From Polaromonas sp. (GTDB taxonomy: Bacteria > Pseudomonadota > Gammaproteobacteria > Burkholderiales > Burkholderiaceae_C), in NCBI GenBank assembly GCA_028292345.1, contig JAQGMN010000106.1, forward strand, positions 1-7,880: a stretch of 7,880 bases of DNA. Direction: 5' to 3'. A program made the position numbers and the translations under genes. This document shows, piece after piece, positions 1 to 5,404 of this stretch. The stretch's first letter is position 1. Each line of letters opens with the position of its first letter. The notes below the pieces were generated by a model. That model did not search any database. It worked only from the letters and a program-made list of their open reading frames with translations, and was not told the DNA's origin.

Positions 1-510
1 GAAGTCGAGACCGCGCTCGACGCCGAAGTCGATTCGCTCGAAGACGACGCCTGCTACCACCCCGAGGTCATGGACATCCGCGGCGTGGTGGCCGACATGC
101 CGCCCGAGGAACAGGCCGCGTTCGCCAAGGAGGACCTGCCCGCGTTCGCCCAGGTCTGGGCGCTGGGCTTCATGTTCGCGGTCGAAAGCTGGTCCGACGA
201 ATGGGCCGCGCCGCGCGACAAGGACGCCGCCAAGTGGCTCGACGGCGCGCTGCAGGCCATCGTCGCCATGACCGAGGACGACACCGGCACGCCGGAAGTC
301 TCGCCGCTGAGCGAGGAAGGCACGCCCAGCACCAGCATTGCCCGGCTCAATGCCTTCGGCGAGGCCATCTGGGCGGTGTACGACCTGCGCGAGCTGTGGA
401 AGACCCTGGGGCCGAAGGTCGAGACGCTGCGCAAGGAAGCCACGCCGGGCCGCAACGATCCCTGCTCCTGCGGGAGCGGCAAGAAATACAAGAAGTGCTG
501 CGGGGCGTGA
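1..510 (+). CDS. YecA/UPF0149-like protein with C-terminal SEC-C zinc motif (5' end missing)
   Basis: The frame is open from base 1, so the gene begins before the window; 169 residues are visible and the stop is TGA at 508-510. The body is acidic and helical, rich in Trp, Ala, Glu and Asp (for example GFMFAVESWSDEW), which fits the UPF0149/YecA family. The last 20 residues form a SEC-C motif: PGRNDPC, then CGSGKKYKKCC. Cysteines 155, 157, 166 and 167 of the visible part give the C-x-C-x8-C-C pattern, which binds one zinc in SecA and in many stand-alone proteins. The family role is poorly defined; a SecA- or ribosome-linked adaptor has been suggested for E. coli YecA. An internal ATG at 70 could be mistaken for the start, but coding character continues upstream of it. 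I am sure of the SEC-C motif and fairly sure of the family. Confidence 0.88.
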   Translation, partial: EVETALDAEVDSLEDDACYHPEVMDIRGVVADMPPEEQAAFAKEDLPAFAQVWALGFMFAVESWSDEWAAPRDKDAAKWLDGALQAIVAMTEDDTGTPEVSPLSEEGTPSTSIARLNAFGEAIWAVYDLRELWKTLGPKVETLRKEATPGRNDPCSCGSGKKYKKCCGA

Positions 511-844
511 AGCCCTGGCCCGAGGCACGCAGCTAGCGAACCGGCCGCGCCGGCGATGCAGGGCGCGCCAGAGAGCGACGGTTGTGCCCGGCCAGCCACC
601 GCCTAGCGGGTCGCCCAGGATCGTCAGGGCAGGAAAAAAATGGCTTGCGCGGCTGTATTGCAAAGTCGCCTGGCCAGGCGCAAGTTTCAGTTCCTGGCTT
701 TTTGGGTTAACCATGGGTTAGGACATTTGGCCCATTGCCCTTGGTCGATATGGATTGCAAGCTCATGGGGAAGTCTCTGACATGACCTTGAAAGTCGTTG
801 CCAGAAGATTGGGCATCTCCTTCTTCAACCGGCCAGGAAAAAAC
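511..844. other. Intergenic region with palindromes, no confident gene
   Basis: No conserved protein is recognisable in these 334 bases. They hold a GC-rich inverted repeat just after the YecA-like stop (CCGGC at 541-545, GCCGG at 549-553, without a T-run). They also hold a 14-base perfect palindrome at 667-680, an outer inverted repeat CTTGCGC/GCGCAAG at 644-650 and 678-684, and a direct repeat of GGGTTA near 704 and 715. A short reading frame of 46 codons runs from ATG 640 to TGA 780 behind an AGGA sequence; I do not call it a gene. From about 640 the base composition is clearly less GC-rich than in the flanking genes, which suits a regulatory region for the DUF3606 gene. I could not find a convincing -35/-10 pair. 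Confidence 0.5.
667..680. promoter_or_regulatory. 14-base perfect palindrome, possible operator or hairpin
   Basis: The sequence CGCCTGGCCAGGCG is its own reverse complement. It is nested in a wider inverted repeat (CTTGCGC at 644-650, GCGCAAG at 678-684), so the two could form alternative hairpins. It lies about 165 bases before the DUF3606 start. No T-run follows directly, although CTTTTTGG comes some 15 bases later. Whether this is a protein-binding site, a terminator remnant or chance in GC-rich DNA cannot be decided from sequence alone. Confidence 0.3.
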
Positions 845-1039
845 ATGCAACCCCATTCGCCAAGCCTCGCATCCGACGTTCATGCACTGTCCAACGAGCC
901 CATCAACATCAATGAACCGACTTCGGTGAACTACTGGGTGACCACCTTGCGATGCAGCGAGCTGGAACTGCGCATGGCCGTGGCGGAGGTCGGCACGGGC
1001 GCCCGGGATGTCGGGACCGAACTGGGCCGGGCCGTATGA
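845..1039 (+). CDS. DUF3606 domain-containing small protein
   Basis: This 64-residue protein matches the DUF3606 pattern as I recall it. The segment ININEPTSVNYWVTTLRCSE followed by LELRMAVAEVGTGARDV corresponds to the usual motif of an Asn-Glu-Pro turn, a Tyr-Trp, then a helix ending in A-x-x-x-VG. The whole domain fits in residues 18-58 and almost fills the protein, as is normal for this family. I chose ATG 845 because CCAGGAAA lies just upstream at 832-839. A longer frame could start at TTG 755 or ATG 782, but that extra sequence has no match to the family. The function is unknown; DUF3606 proteins are common, small and cytoplasmic in Proteobacteria. The stop overlaps the start of the next gene (ATGA), so the two are probably co-translated. 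Confidence 0.85.
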   Translation: MQPHSPSLASDVHALSNEPININEPTSVNYWVTTLRCSELELRMAVAEVGTGARDVGTELGRAV

Positions 1040-1293
1040 CGGCGCGTTCGGAGCTGTCCTCCGGCGCGCTCAATCTGCGGGTGGAGGAGTCGTCGCCCGG
1101 GCTGTTCTGCTGGATCGTCACCCAGCTGTCGGCGCAGGAGCAGGCCGGCGAGGTGTGCATCGACGCGTCGGACCATCCCTATCCTTCGCGCGAGGCGGCC
1201 ACGAGCGTGGGAACCGCCTGCCTGAAAGCCTACAAGGCGGTGGCCGAAGGCCTGCTGTCCATGCTTCCTTCCCGGCCCACGGCCCCGTTCTGA
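1036..1293 (+). CDS. Small hypothetical protein coupled to DUF3606 gene
   Basis: This 85-residue protein is not one I recognise. The ATG shares its bases with the DUF3606 stop (ATGA at 1036-1039), which argues for translational coupling and for this start; the frame upstream of it is Arg/Gly-rich and lies antiparallel in character to a real protein. The predicted layout is two or three beta strands (LNLRVEESSPGLFCWIVTQL, then GEVCIDAS) followed by one long helix (REAATSVGTACLKAYKAVAE). That beta-beta-alpha order, with the pattern D-x-x-x-P-Y-x-S-x-x-x-A before the helix, recalls small stand-alone proteins of Burkholderiales of unknown role. No signal peptide or membrane segment is seen. Codon use is GC-rich and like its neighbours, which supports it being real. 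Probably cytoplasmic; no function is proposed. Confidence 0.72.
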   Translation: MTARSELSSGALNLRVEESSPGLFCWIVTQLSAQEQAGEVCIDASDHPYPSREAATSVGTACLKAYKAVAEGLLSMLPSRPTAPF

Positions 1294-1347
1294 GCATCGG
1301 CCCGGTCGGCGGAGAACACGGCCTTTGCTGGAGGCCGCACCGTCGGC

Positions 1348-1371
1348 AGGCATGGGCAATAGGCCATGCCT
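1348..1371 (+). terminator. Hairpin after the DUF3606 pair, weak terminator candidate
   Basis: AGGCATGG at 1348-1355 and CCATGCCT at 1364-1371 form an 8-base-pair stem with an 8-base loop. It is followed by TTCCTG, so the U-tract is short. It lies 55 bases after the last stop of the DUF3606 pair, a plausible place for a terminator between the converging units. Because the stem is symmetrical it could also act on transcripts coming from the minus strand. The lack of a long T-run keeps confidence low. Confidence 0.35.
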
Positions 1372-1387
1372 TTCCTGAATCACGATC

Positions 1388-1460
1388 CAGCCACGGTTCG
1401 AGGCTGTTTCAGGCCGTTTGCGCAGACTCCGCGGGTGCAACCAGCTATTTATTTAATAGC
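1388..1460 (-). repeat. Dispersed intergenic repeat, copy A
   Basis: Read on the minus strand, this copy begins GCTATTAAATAAATAGCTGG and continues about 70 bases. It aligns without gaps to copy C (6257-6329) over at least the first 55 bases: GCTATT at positions 1-6, TAGCTG at 14-19 and GCGCAAA at 38-44 fall in the same places. The first 17 bases can fold as a GCTATT/AATAGC hairpin with a five-base loop. The repeat starts inside the DUF2238 gene: the last residues Ala-Ile-Lys and the TAA stop are read from GCT ATT AAA TAA. The distal end is more diverged, so its border near 1388 is approximate. Confidence 0.7.
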
Positions 1461-2105
1461 ACCACCCGACAGGTGCAGCGCCCGGAGCTGCCGGTCATGC
1501 CAGCGCAGCAGCAGCGTGACCGCGACCGTCGCGCCGATCAGCGCCCAGAGCATGTCCGATTGCGTGTCCCACGGGTCGCCCTGCGTGCCCAGGAACTCGT
1601 CGGCGCCCTGCCCGAGCGCCAGCGCGGCGGCCCATTCGACCAGTTCGTACACCGCGCTGACCGCCATGGCGACGCACACCGACAAGAATGACGCCATGCG
1701 GCGGCTGGTCAGGTAGCCGCGCTGCAGCAGCACCTCGCGCGCGGCCATCGCCGGCACCAGCCCCTGCATGAAATGGCCGAGCTTGTCGTACGGGTTGCGG
1801 CCCAGCTGCAGCACGTCCTGCAGCCAGAAGCCCGGCGGCACGCGCGCATAGGTGTAGGCGCCGCCCAGGATCAGCACCAGCGCATGCAGCGCGATCAGCC
1901 CGTAGAGCAGCGTGCTCAGCGGGTAGCGGCGCCAGGTGGCCAGCAGCACCGGCGCGGCAAGCAGCACCGGCGCGACTTCGAGCAGCCAGGTCCCTCGGTC
2001 ATGCGGCGCCACGCCCGACCACAGCAAGGCGGCCAGCACCCCCGCGGCCCAGCCGGCCAGCAGGCGGCCGCGCGGGCGCAAGCCCGGCGCGTCAGTCCGG
2101 GCCAT
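1449..2105 (-). CDS. yjdF: DUF2238 (YjdF-like) inner-membrane protein
   Basis: This 218-residue protein is hydrophobic, with about five to six membrane segments (roughly residues 16-32, 41-57, 65-83, 112-123, 137-163 and 184-201). The DUF2238 signature is clear: RNPYDKLGHFMQG at residues 103-115, YELVEW at 153-158, and DEFLGTQGDPWDTQSDM at 169-185. These charged motifs lie close to membrane segments and look like an active or binding site, but the biochemical role of the family (E. coli YjdF, similar length) is not known. The start is ATG at 2105-2103, inside the end of the OsmC-family gene, so translation is probably coupled. The last three residues and the stop come from repeat copy A, so the natural C-terminus was probably replaced or extended by the repeat. 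The family assignment is firm; the function is not. Confidence 0.88.
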   Translation of the reverse strand: MARTDAPGLRPRGRLLAGWAAGVLAALLWSGVAPHDRGTWLLEVAPVLLAAPVLLATWRRYPLSTLLYGLIALHALVLILGGAYTYARVPPGFWLQDVLQLGRNPYDKLGHFMQGLVPAMAAREVLLQRGYLTSRRMASFLSVCVAMAVSAVYELVEWAAALALGQGADEFLGTQGDPWDTQSDMLWALIGATVAVTLLLRWHDRQLRALHLSGGAIK

Positions 2106-2565
2106 GGACCGGCTCGCAGCGGATCTCGGTCTTCACCGAATTGGCGATGAAGCAGGCGTCATGCGCCGCATGGTGCATCTGGTCGAGTTCGCCGCGCGTG
2201 GGCCGCACGCTGCCGGAGAATTCCACGTCGGGCCGCAGCGTGACGAGCGTCATGGCGATTTTGCCGTCGGCGTTGCGCTGCATCAGGCCGCTGGCCGCGT
2301 CGAAATAGCGTTCCACGCAAAACCCGCGCCTGGCCGCCACCGACAGGAACCAGAGCATGTGGCAGCTCGACAGCGACGCCACGAAGGCCTCCTCGGGGTC
2401 CAGCGCCGACGCATCGGACAGGGGCACCGGCACGACCTGCGGCGACGACGAGCCCGGCACCTGCAGGCCGCCGTCGAACAGCAGCAGGTGGCGGCGGCTG
2501 TAGCCGTTGCCCAGGAAATCGCCGCCATTGCGCAGCCATAAAACCTCTGCGGTGTAGCGTGACAT
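2092..2565 (-). CDS. OsmC family protein (organic hydroperoxide reductase-like)
   Basis: This 157-residue protein is of OsmC/Ohr type, a family of thiol peroxidases that reduce organic hydroperoxides using two cysteines. The first Cys is C68 in the segment DPEEAFVASLSSCHMLWFL, which also carries the conserved Glu (E59) of the family. The second Cys is C138 in HDACFIANSVKTEI. Length and the order of the N-terminal beta part, the central helix with C68 and the C-terminal C138 helix all fit. The start ATG at 2565-2563 is preceded by a strong GGAGGA ribosome-binding site (minus strand, about 8 bases upstream). The stop overlaps the start of the DUF2238 gene by 14 bases. OsmC proteins act in the cytoplasm, often as dimers. 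The exact subfamily (OsmC, Ohr or YhfA-like) is not certain, and substrate cannot be told from sequence. Confidence 0.92.
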   Translation of the reverse strand: MSRYTAEVLWLRNGGDFLGNGYSRRHLLLFDGGLQVPGSSSPQVVPVPLSDASALDPEEAFVASLSSCHMLWFLSVAARRGFCVERYFDAASGLMQRNADGKIAMTLVTLRPDVEFSGSVRPTRGELDQMHHAAHDACFIANSVKTEIRCEPVHGPD

Positions 2566-2669
2566 GGCTCAGTTCCTCCAAGATAAAAAGTCCAGGGGCG
2601 CGGGCCGTGGCCTTGCGTTGCGCTTCGGGACTGAAACCGGCCGGCGCCACCACCCGGGCGCGCACCGGC

Positions 2670-3161
2670 TCACTTGTTGCGCGCCTGCAGATAGTTTTCC
2701 AGGTTGACCTCCGCCTGCCGCTTGACCATGGTCCGGAACGACGGGTTCCAGCCGAGCAGGATGCCCGGCAGGCCCAGCGCCTGGCGCGACCAGCCCCAGA
2801 AGTTGAAGCGGTCGCGCTGGCGGGTGATCAGCCCGGCCTCGTTGAATTCAAACACGCTGTCGATGACGTTGTGCACTTTGCGCCGGGCGGCGCTGAAGCG
2901 GTAGTCGGCCTCCCAGTGCGCCTTGCCCCGGCGGTCGTCGGCTTCGAGGCCGCTGTAGCGCAGCGTCCAGGCCTCGCGGTTCTTCGCCTGGGTGGCTTCG
3001 CACAGCATGCGCCACATGCCGCTGACCTGCTCATGGCCGCTGAGCGAGAACACCTCGTCCTCGAACTGCACATCGGGCGCATAGCAGGCGGCCATGGCGT
3101 CGGCGTCCAGGCGCGCAAAGGCCGTGTAGAAATGGTCGAGCCGGGTCTGGTTGGGATGCAT
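2670..3161 (-). CDS. Nuclear transport factor 2 (SnoaL-like) family protein
   Basis: This 163-residue protein has the NTF2/ketosteroid-isomerase layout. An N-terminal helix (HFYTAFARLDADAMAACY) leads to the APDVQFEDEVF strand, a helix near residues 44-57, then strands around WTLRYSGLEADD, AHWEADYRF and HNVIDSVFEFNEAGLITRQR. A Trp-rich C-terminal extension (residues 117-163, RFNFWGWSRQALGLPG onward) follows the fold. Such proteins are small cone-shaped domains that bind hydrophobic ligands or act as isomerases or hydrolases; no specific activity can be inferred. ATG at 3161-3159 has AAGGAA just upstream on the minus strand. The OsmC-family gene follows after 104 bases on the same strand, so co-transcription is likely but not certain. 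It diverges from the ArsA gene. Family is confident; function unknown. Confidence 0.88.
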   Translation of the reverse strand: MHPNQTRLDHFYTAFARLDADAMAACYAPDVQFEDEVFSLSGHEQVSGMWRMLCEATQAKNREAWTLRYSGLEADDRRGKAHWEADYRFSAARRKVHNVIDSVFEFNEAGLITRQRDRFNFWGWSRQALGLPGILLGWNPSFRTMVKRQAEVNLENYLQARNK

Positions 3162-3268
3162 GGGAATTCCTTGGGCGGGCGCACGGAGATTATTTTTTTT
3201 TGAGCGCCCTGGCGAACTCTAACCCAGTCCCTGGGCGCACTGCGAGCCGCACTTTACCGGCGGCCATT

Positions 3269-3312
3269 CCTGCCTGTTGCCTGCCTGTTGCCTGCCTATT
3301 GCCTGCGCATTG
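3269..3312. repeat. Four-copy 11-base tandem repeat upstream of ArsA gene
   Basis: The unit CCTGCCTGTTG occurs twice without change (3269-3279, 3280-3290), then as CCTGCCTATTG (3291-3301) and CCTGCGCATTG (3302-3312). The copies diverge steadily towards the gene. A unit of 11 bases is close to one turn of the DNA helix, so each copy faces the same side. That would suit cooperative binding of a regulator, but replication slippage alone would also produce it. The last copies overlap the proposed -35 hexamer of the ArsA promoter. Confidence 0.75.
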
Positions 3313-3331
3313 ACCTGACGCAATGATTCCC

Positions 3332-3349
3332 GCTTGCAGCAAGGCAAGC
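3332..3349 (+). promoter_or_regulatory. Hairpin over the ArsA ribosome-binding site
   Basis: GCTTGC at 3332-3337 pairs with GCAAGC at 3344-3349, leaving the loop AGCAAG. The only Shine-Dalgarno-like sequence before the ArsA start, AAGG at 3341-3344, lies in the loop and at the base of the second arm. The stem ends seven bases before the ATG at 3357. If it forms in the mRNA it would limit ribosome access. Six base pairs is modest, and no metabolite-binding fold is visible around it. Confidence 0.35.
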
Positions 3350-3356
3350 TGTCGCC

Positions 3357-5183
3357 ATGATCCAATCCACTCCTGCCGTCCCGGGTTTTTTGTCGTCGGC
3401 CACGCGCTTTCTGTTTTTCACCGGCAAGGGCGGCGTCGGCAAGACCTCGCTGTCCACCGCCGCGGCCATCGCGCTGGCCGATGCGGGCCGGCGCGTGCTG
3501 CTGGTCAGCACCGATGCCGCCTCCAACCTGGACGAAATGCTCGGCATGCCGCTGCGCAACCAGCCCCAGCCCGTTCCCGGCGTGCCGGGCCTGGAGATGC
3601 TCAACATCGACCCGATTGCTGCTGCCGAAGCCTACCGGCTGCGCGTGCTGGCGCAGCTCGAAGCGCACGCCAGCGACGACGAGCGCCAAACGGTGCGCGA
3701 GCAGCTCTCGGGCGCCTGCACCACCGAGATCGCCGCGTTCGACGAATTCGCCGCGCTGCTGGCCGGCGAAGGCGAAGGCACCGGCGGCTACGACCACATC
3801 GTCTTCGACACCGCGCCGACCGGCCACACGCTGCGCCTGCTCAGCCTGCCCAAGGCCTGGAGCGGCTTTCTGGCCGGCAACGACCGGGGGGCGTCCTGCC
3901 TGGGCCCGCACTCGGGGCTGAAGATGCAGGAAGCGCGCTTCAATGCCGCGCTGGCCGCGCTGGGCGACGCCAGCCTGACAACGGTGGTGCTGGTGACGCG
4001 GCCCGACCCGCGCCCGATGCAGGAGGCGGCGCGCACCGCCGGGGAACTGCGCACGCTGGGCCTGTCGAACCAGCGGCTGGTCGTCAACGGCGTGTTCCAT
4101 GCCAGCGGGCCGGACGATGCGACCGCCCGCGCCATCGAGGCGCTGGGCCGCGAGGCGATTGCATTGATGCCCGATGCGCTGGCCAGATTGCCGCGCGACG
4201 AGGTGCCGCTGCGCCCCTTCGACACCGTCGGCCTGGGCGCCCTGCGCGCGCTGCTGGGCAGCGGCCCCGCGCCGGCCGCCGTGCAGCAAGCCGGCATTGC
4301 CGGGGCCGGCCTGCCCGCCGAGCCCCTTGGCCGCCTGGCCGATGAACTGGCGGCGCTGGGCCACGGGCTGGTCATGGTCATGGGCAAGGGCGGCGTCGGC
4401 AAGACGACGATTGCCAGCGCGCTGGCCGTCGGCCTGGTGCGGCGCGGCCACGGCGTGCACCTGACCACCACCGACCCGGCCGCCCATGTAGCGCAGACAC
4501 TTAGCGGCAGCCTGCCCGGCCTGAAGGTCGGCCGCATCGACCCCAGGGCAGAGACCGAAGCCTACATCGCCAGAATGATGACCACGCGCGGCAAGGACCT
4601 GGACGAGGCCGGCCGGGCGCTGCTGCTGGAGGATCTGCAGTCGCCCTGCACCGAGGAAGTCGCCGTGTTCCATGCCTTCAGCCGCGTGGTGAACGAGGCG
4701 CGCAGCGCCTTCGTGGTGCTGGACACCGCGCCCACTGGCCACAGCCTGCTGCTGATGGACGCCACCGGTGCCTACCACCGGCAGATGCTGCAGCAATACG
4801 ATGGCCGCGCCAGCACGGCCCACCTCATCACCCCGCTGATGCGCCTGCAGGACGCTTCGATGACGCACGTGATTCTGGTCACGCTGCCCGAAGCCACGCC
4901 CGTGAGCCAGGCCGCCGCGCTGCAGGAGGATTTGCGCCGCGCGAAGATCGAGCCATGGGCCTGGGTCATCAACAAGAGCATCGCCGCCACCGGCACGACC
5001 GACCCGCTGCTCCAGGCCCGGCTGGCCGGCGAACACCGCCAGACCGCGCGCATCGCCAACGGCCTGGCGCGCCGCACCTTCGTGCTGCCGTGGCTGCCCG
5101 AGCCGCCGGTGGGGGTGGCGGCGCTGGGGGCGCTGGGGGCGCTGGGGGCGCTGGGGGATTCTGCGCCGCTTTCAACGCTATAA
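3357..5183 (+). CDS. arsA: ArsA-type arsenite/antimonite-stimulated ATPase, two fused halves
   Basis: This 608-residue protein has two homologous ATPase halves, as in the plasmid R773 ArsA that drives the ArsB arsenite pump at the inner membrane. Half A1 has the P-loop FTGKGGVGKT (21-30) and DTAPTGH (151-157); half A2 has the P-loop VMGKGGVGKT (341-350) and DTAPTGH (456-462). The metalloid-site cysteines are all present: C121 (GACTTE), C181 (ASCLG) and C431 (SPCTEE). They correspond to C113, C172 and C422 of R773 ArsA with an offset of eight or nine. H157, H462, S429 and D456 also align. A linker (about 300-335) joins the halves. Start ATG 3357 puts the first P-loop close to the N-terminus, as in relatives. 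The C-terminus carries a low-complexity Ala-Leu-Gly run, and the stop TAA lies inside repeat copy B. No arsR, arsD or pump gene is in the window. A role in tail-anchored protein targeting (Get3-like) is less likely given the two-half form and cysteines. Confidence 0.95.
   Translation: MIQSTPAVPGFLSSATRFLFFTGKGGVGKTSLSTAAAIALADAGRRVLLVSTDAASNLDEMLGMPLRNQPQPVPGVPGLEMLNIDPIAAAEAYRLRVLAQLEAHASDDERQTVREQLSGACTTEIAAFDEFAALLAGEGEGTGGYDHIVFDTAPTGHTLRLLSLPKAWSGFLAGNDRGASCLGPHSGLKMQEARFNAALAALGDASLTTVVLVTRPDPRPMQEAARTAGELRTLGLSNQRLVVNGVFHASGPDDATARAIEALGREAIALMPDALARLPRDEVPLRPFDTVGLGALRALLGSGPAPAAVQQAGIAGAGLPAEPLGRLADELAALGHGLVMVMGKGGVGKTTIASALAVGLVRRGHGVHLTTTDPAAHVAQTLSGSLPGLKVGRIDPRAETEAYIARMMTTRGKDLDEAGRALLLEDLQSPCTEEVAVFHAFSRVVNEARSAFVVLDTAPTGHSLLLMDATGAYHRQMLQQYDGRASTAHLITPLMRLQDASMTHVILVTLPEATPVSQAAALQEDLRRAKIEPWAWVINKSIAATGTTDPLLQARLAGEHRQTARIANGLARRTFVLPWLPEPPVGVAALGALGALGALGDSAPLSTL
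5121..5156 (+). repeat. 9-base tandem repeat inside the ArsA gene
   Basis: The unit GCGCTGGGG occurs four times head to tail and encodes repeats of Ala-Leu-Gly at residues 588-600, near the very end of the ArsA protein. Nine bases is a multiple of three, so slippage would change the number of Ala-Leu-Gly units without shifting the frame. It lies outside both ATPase domains, so variation should be tolerated. Confidence 0.85.
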
Positions 5184-5248
5184 AAGACATAGCTGCTTAC
5201 ACTTGCAGCGTCTGGCCTGGGGCCTGATTTGATCTAAAATCACCGGCT
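5177..5248 (+). repeat. Dispersed intergenic repeat, copy B
   Basis: This copy starts GCTATAAAAGACATAGCTGC and ends AAAATCACCGGCT, 72 bases. Copy C (73 bases) begins GCTATTGAAACAGTAGCTGC and ends AAAACACCGGCT, so both ends and the length agree while the middle is diverged. A GCTGC/GCAGC hairpin (5192-5196 with 5205-5209) is possible. The first bases provide the ArsA stop: CTA TAA is read from GCTATAA. It points the same way as the gene it follows. Confidence 0.72.
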
Positions 5249-5404
5249 TTCTGCGCGCGTTCGGCGGCGGTCCAGGTGTTCATTCTTGCCGCGCCGCCTG
5301 CGGCCAGTTCCCGCACCGGCCTGAACCGCCGCCAGGGCCGGGAACGGGATGCCGGGACAGGCGCAGCGCCAGGGGAATAGACGAGTCGGGAAGAAAAGTC
5401 AGCG
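5249..5404 (+). promoter_or_regulatory. Leader of the Mrr-like gene with long inverted repeats
   Basis: Two inverted repeats could fold this leader. GGCGGCGGT at 5263-5271 pairs perfectly with ACCGCCGCC at 5325-5333 (nine base pairs). GTTCCCG at 5307-5313 pairs with CGGGAAC at 5339-5345 (seven base pairs). They are interlocked, so they exclude each other or form a pseudoknot. High GC content makes chance pairing more likely. A likely ribosome-binding site for the next gene is GGGAAG at 5389-5394. No clear promoter is visible. Confidence 0.3.

Larger units (their letters stand above)
3162..3356. promoter_or_regulatory. Divergent promoter region between NTF2-like and ArsA genes
   Basis: These 195 bases must hold promoters for both directions. 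On the minus side is a nine-T run at 3193-3201, read as an A-tract with TAATCT near it; that could be an UP-like or -10 region for the NTF2-like gene. CCCAG/CTGGG at 3223-3227 and 3231-3235 is a small inverted repeat. Towards ArsA lies a tandem repeat (listed separately). A possible weak promoter is TTGCCT at 3299-3304, 17 bases, then AATGAT at 3322-3327; each matches four of six consensus bases. I see no ArsR-type operator that I could name with confidence. Confidence 0.35.

Noticed and set aside
755..844. Longer N-terminus for the DUF3606 protein from TTG 755 or ATG 782
   Set aside because: The extra residues do not match the family, and ATG 845 has a better-placed ribosome-binding site.
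1008..1691. 227-residue open frame on the plus strand across the convergent gap
   Set aside because: It crosses the hypothetical gene in another frame, repeat copy A and the end of the DUF2238 gene, with an Arg-rich, motif-free translation.
3193..3201. T-run as a rho-independent terminator
   Set aside because: No stem precedes it on the plus strand, and no gene ends here; an A-tract in the NTF2-like promoter is more plausible.
3269..3312. CRISPR array
   Set aside because: The units are 11 bases and contiguous without spacers; this is a simple tandem repeat.
3219..5036. 605-residue open frame on the minus strand opposite the ArsA gene
   Set aside because: It is low-complexity (Gln, Gly, Ala, His, Arg) and lies wholly antisense to a gene with clear motifs; GC-rich codon bias keeps this antisense frame free of stops.
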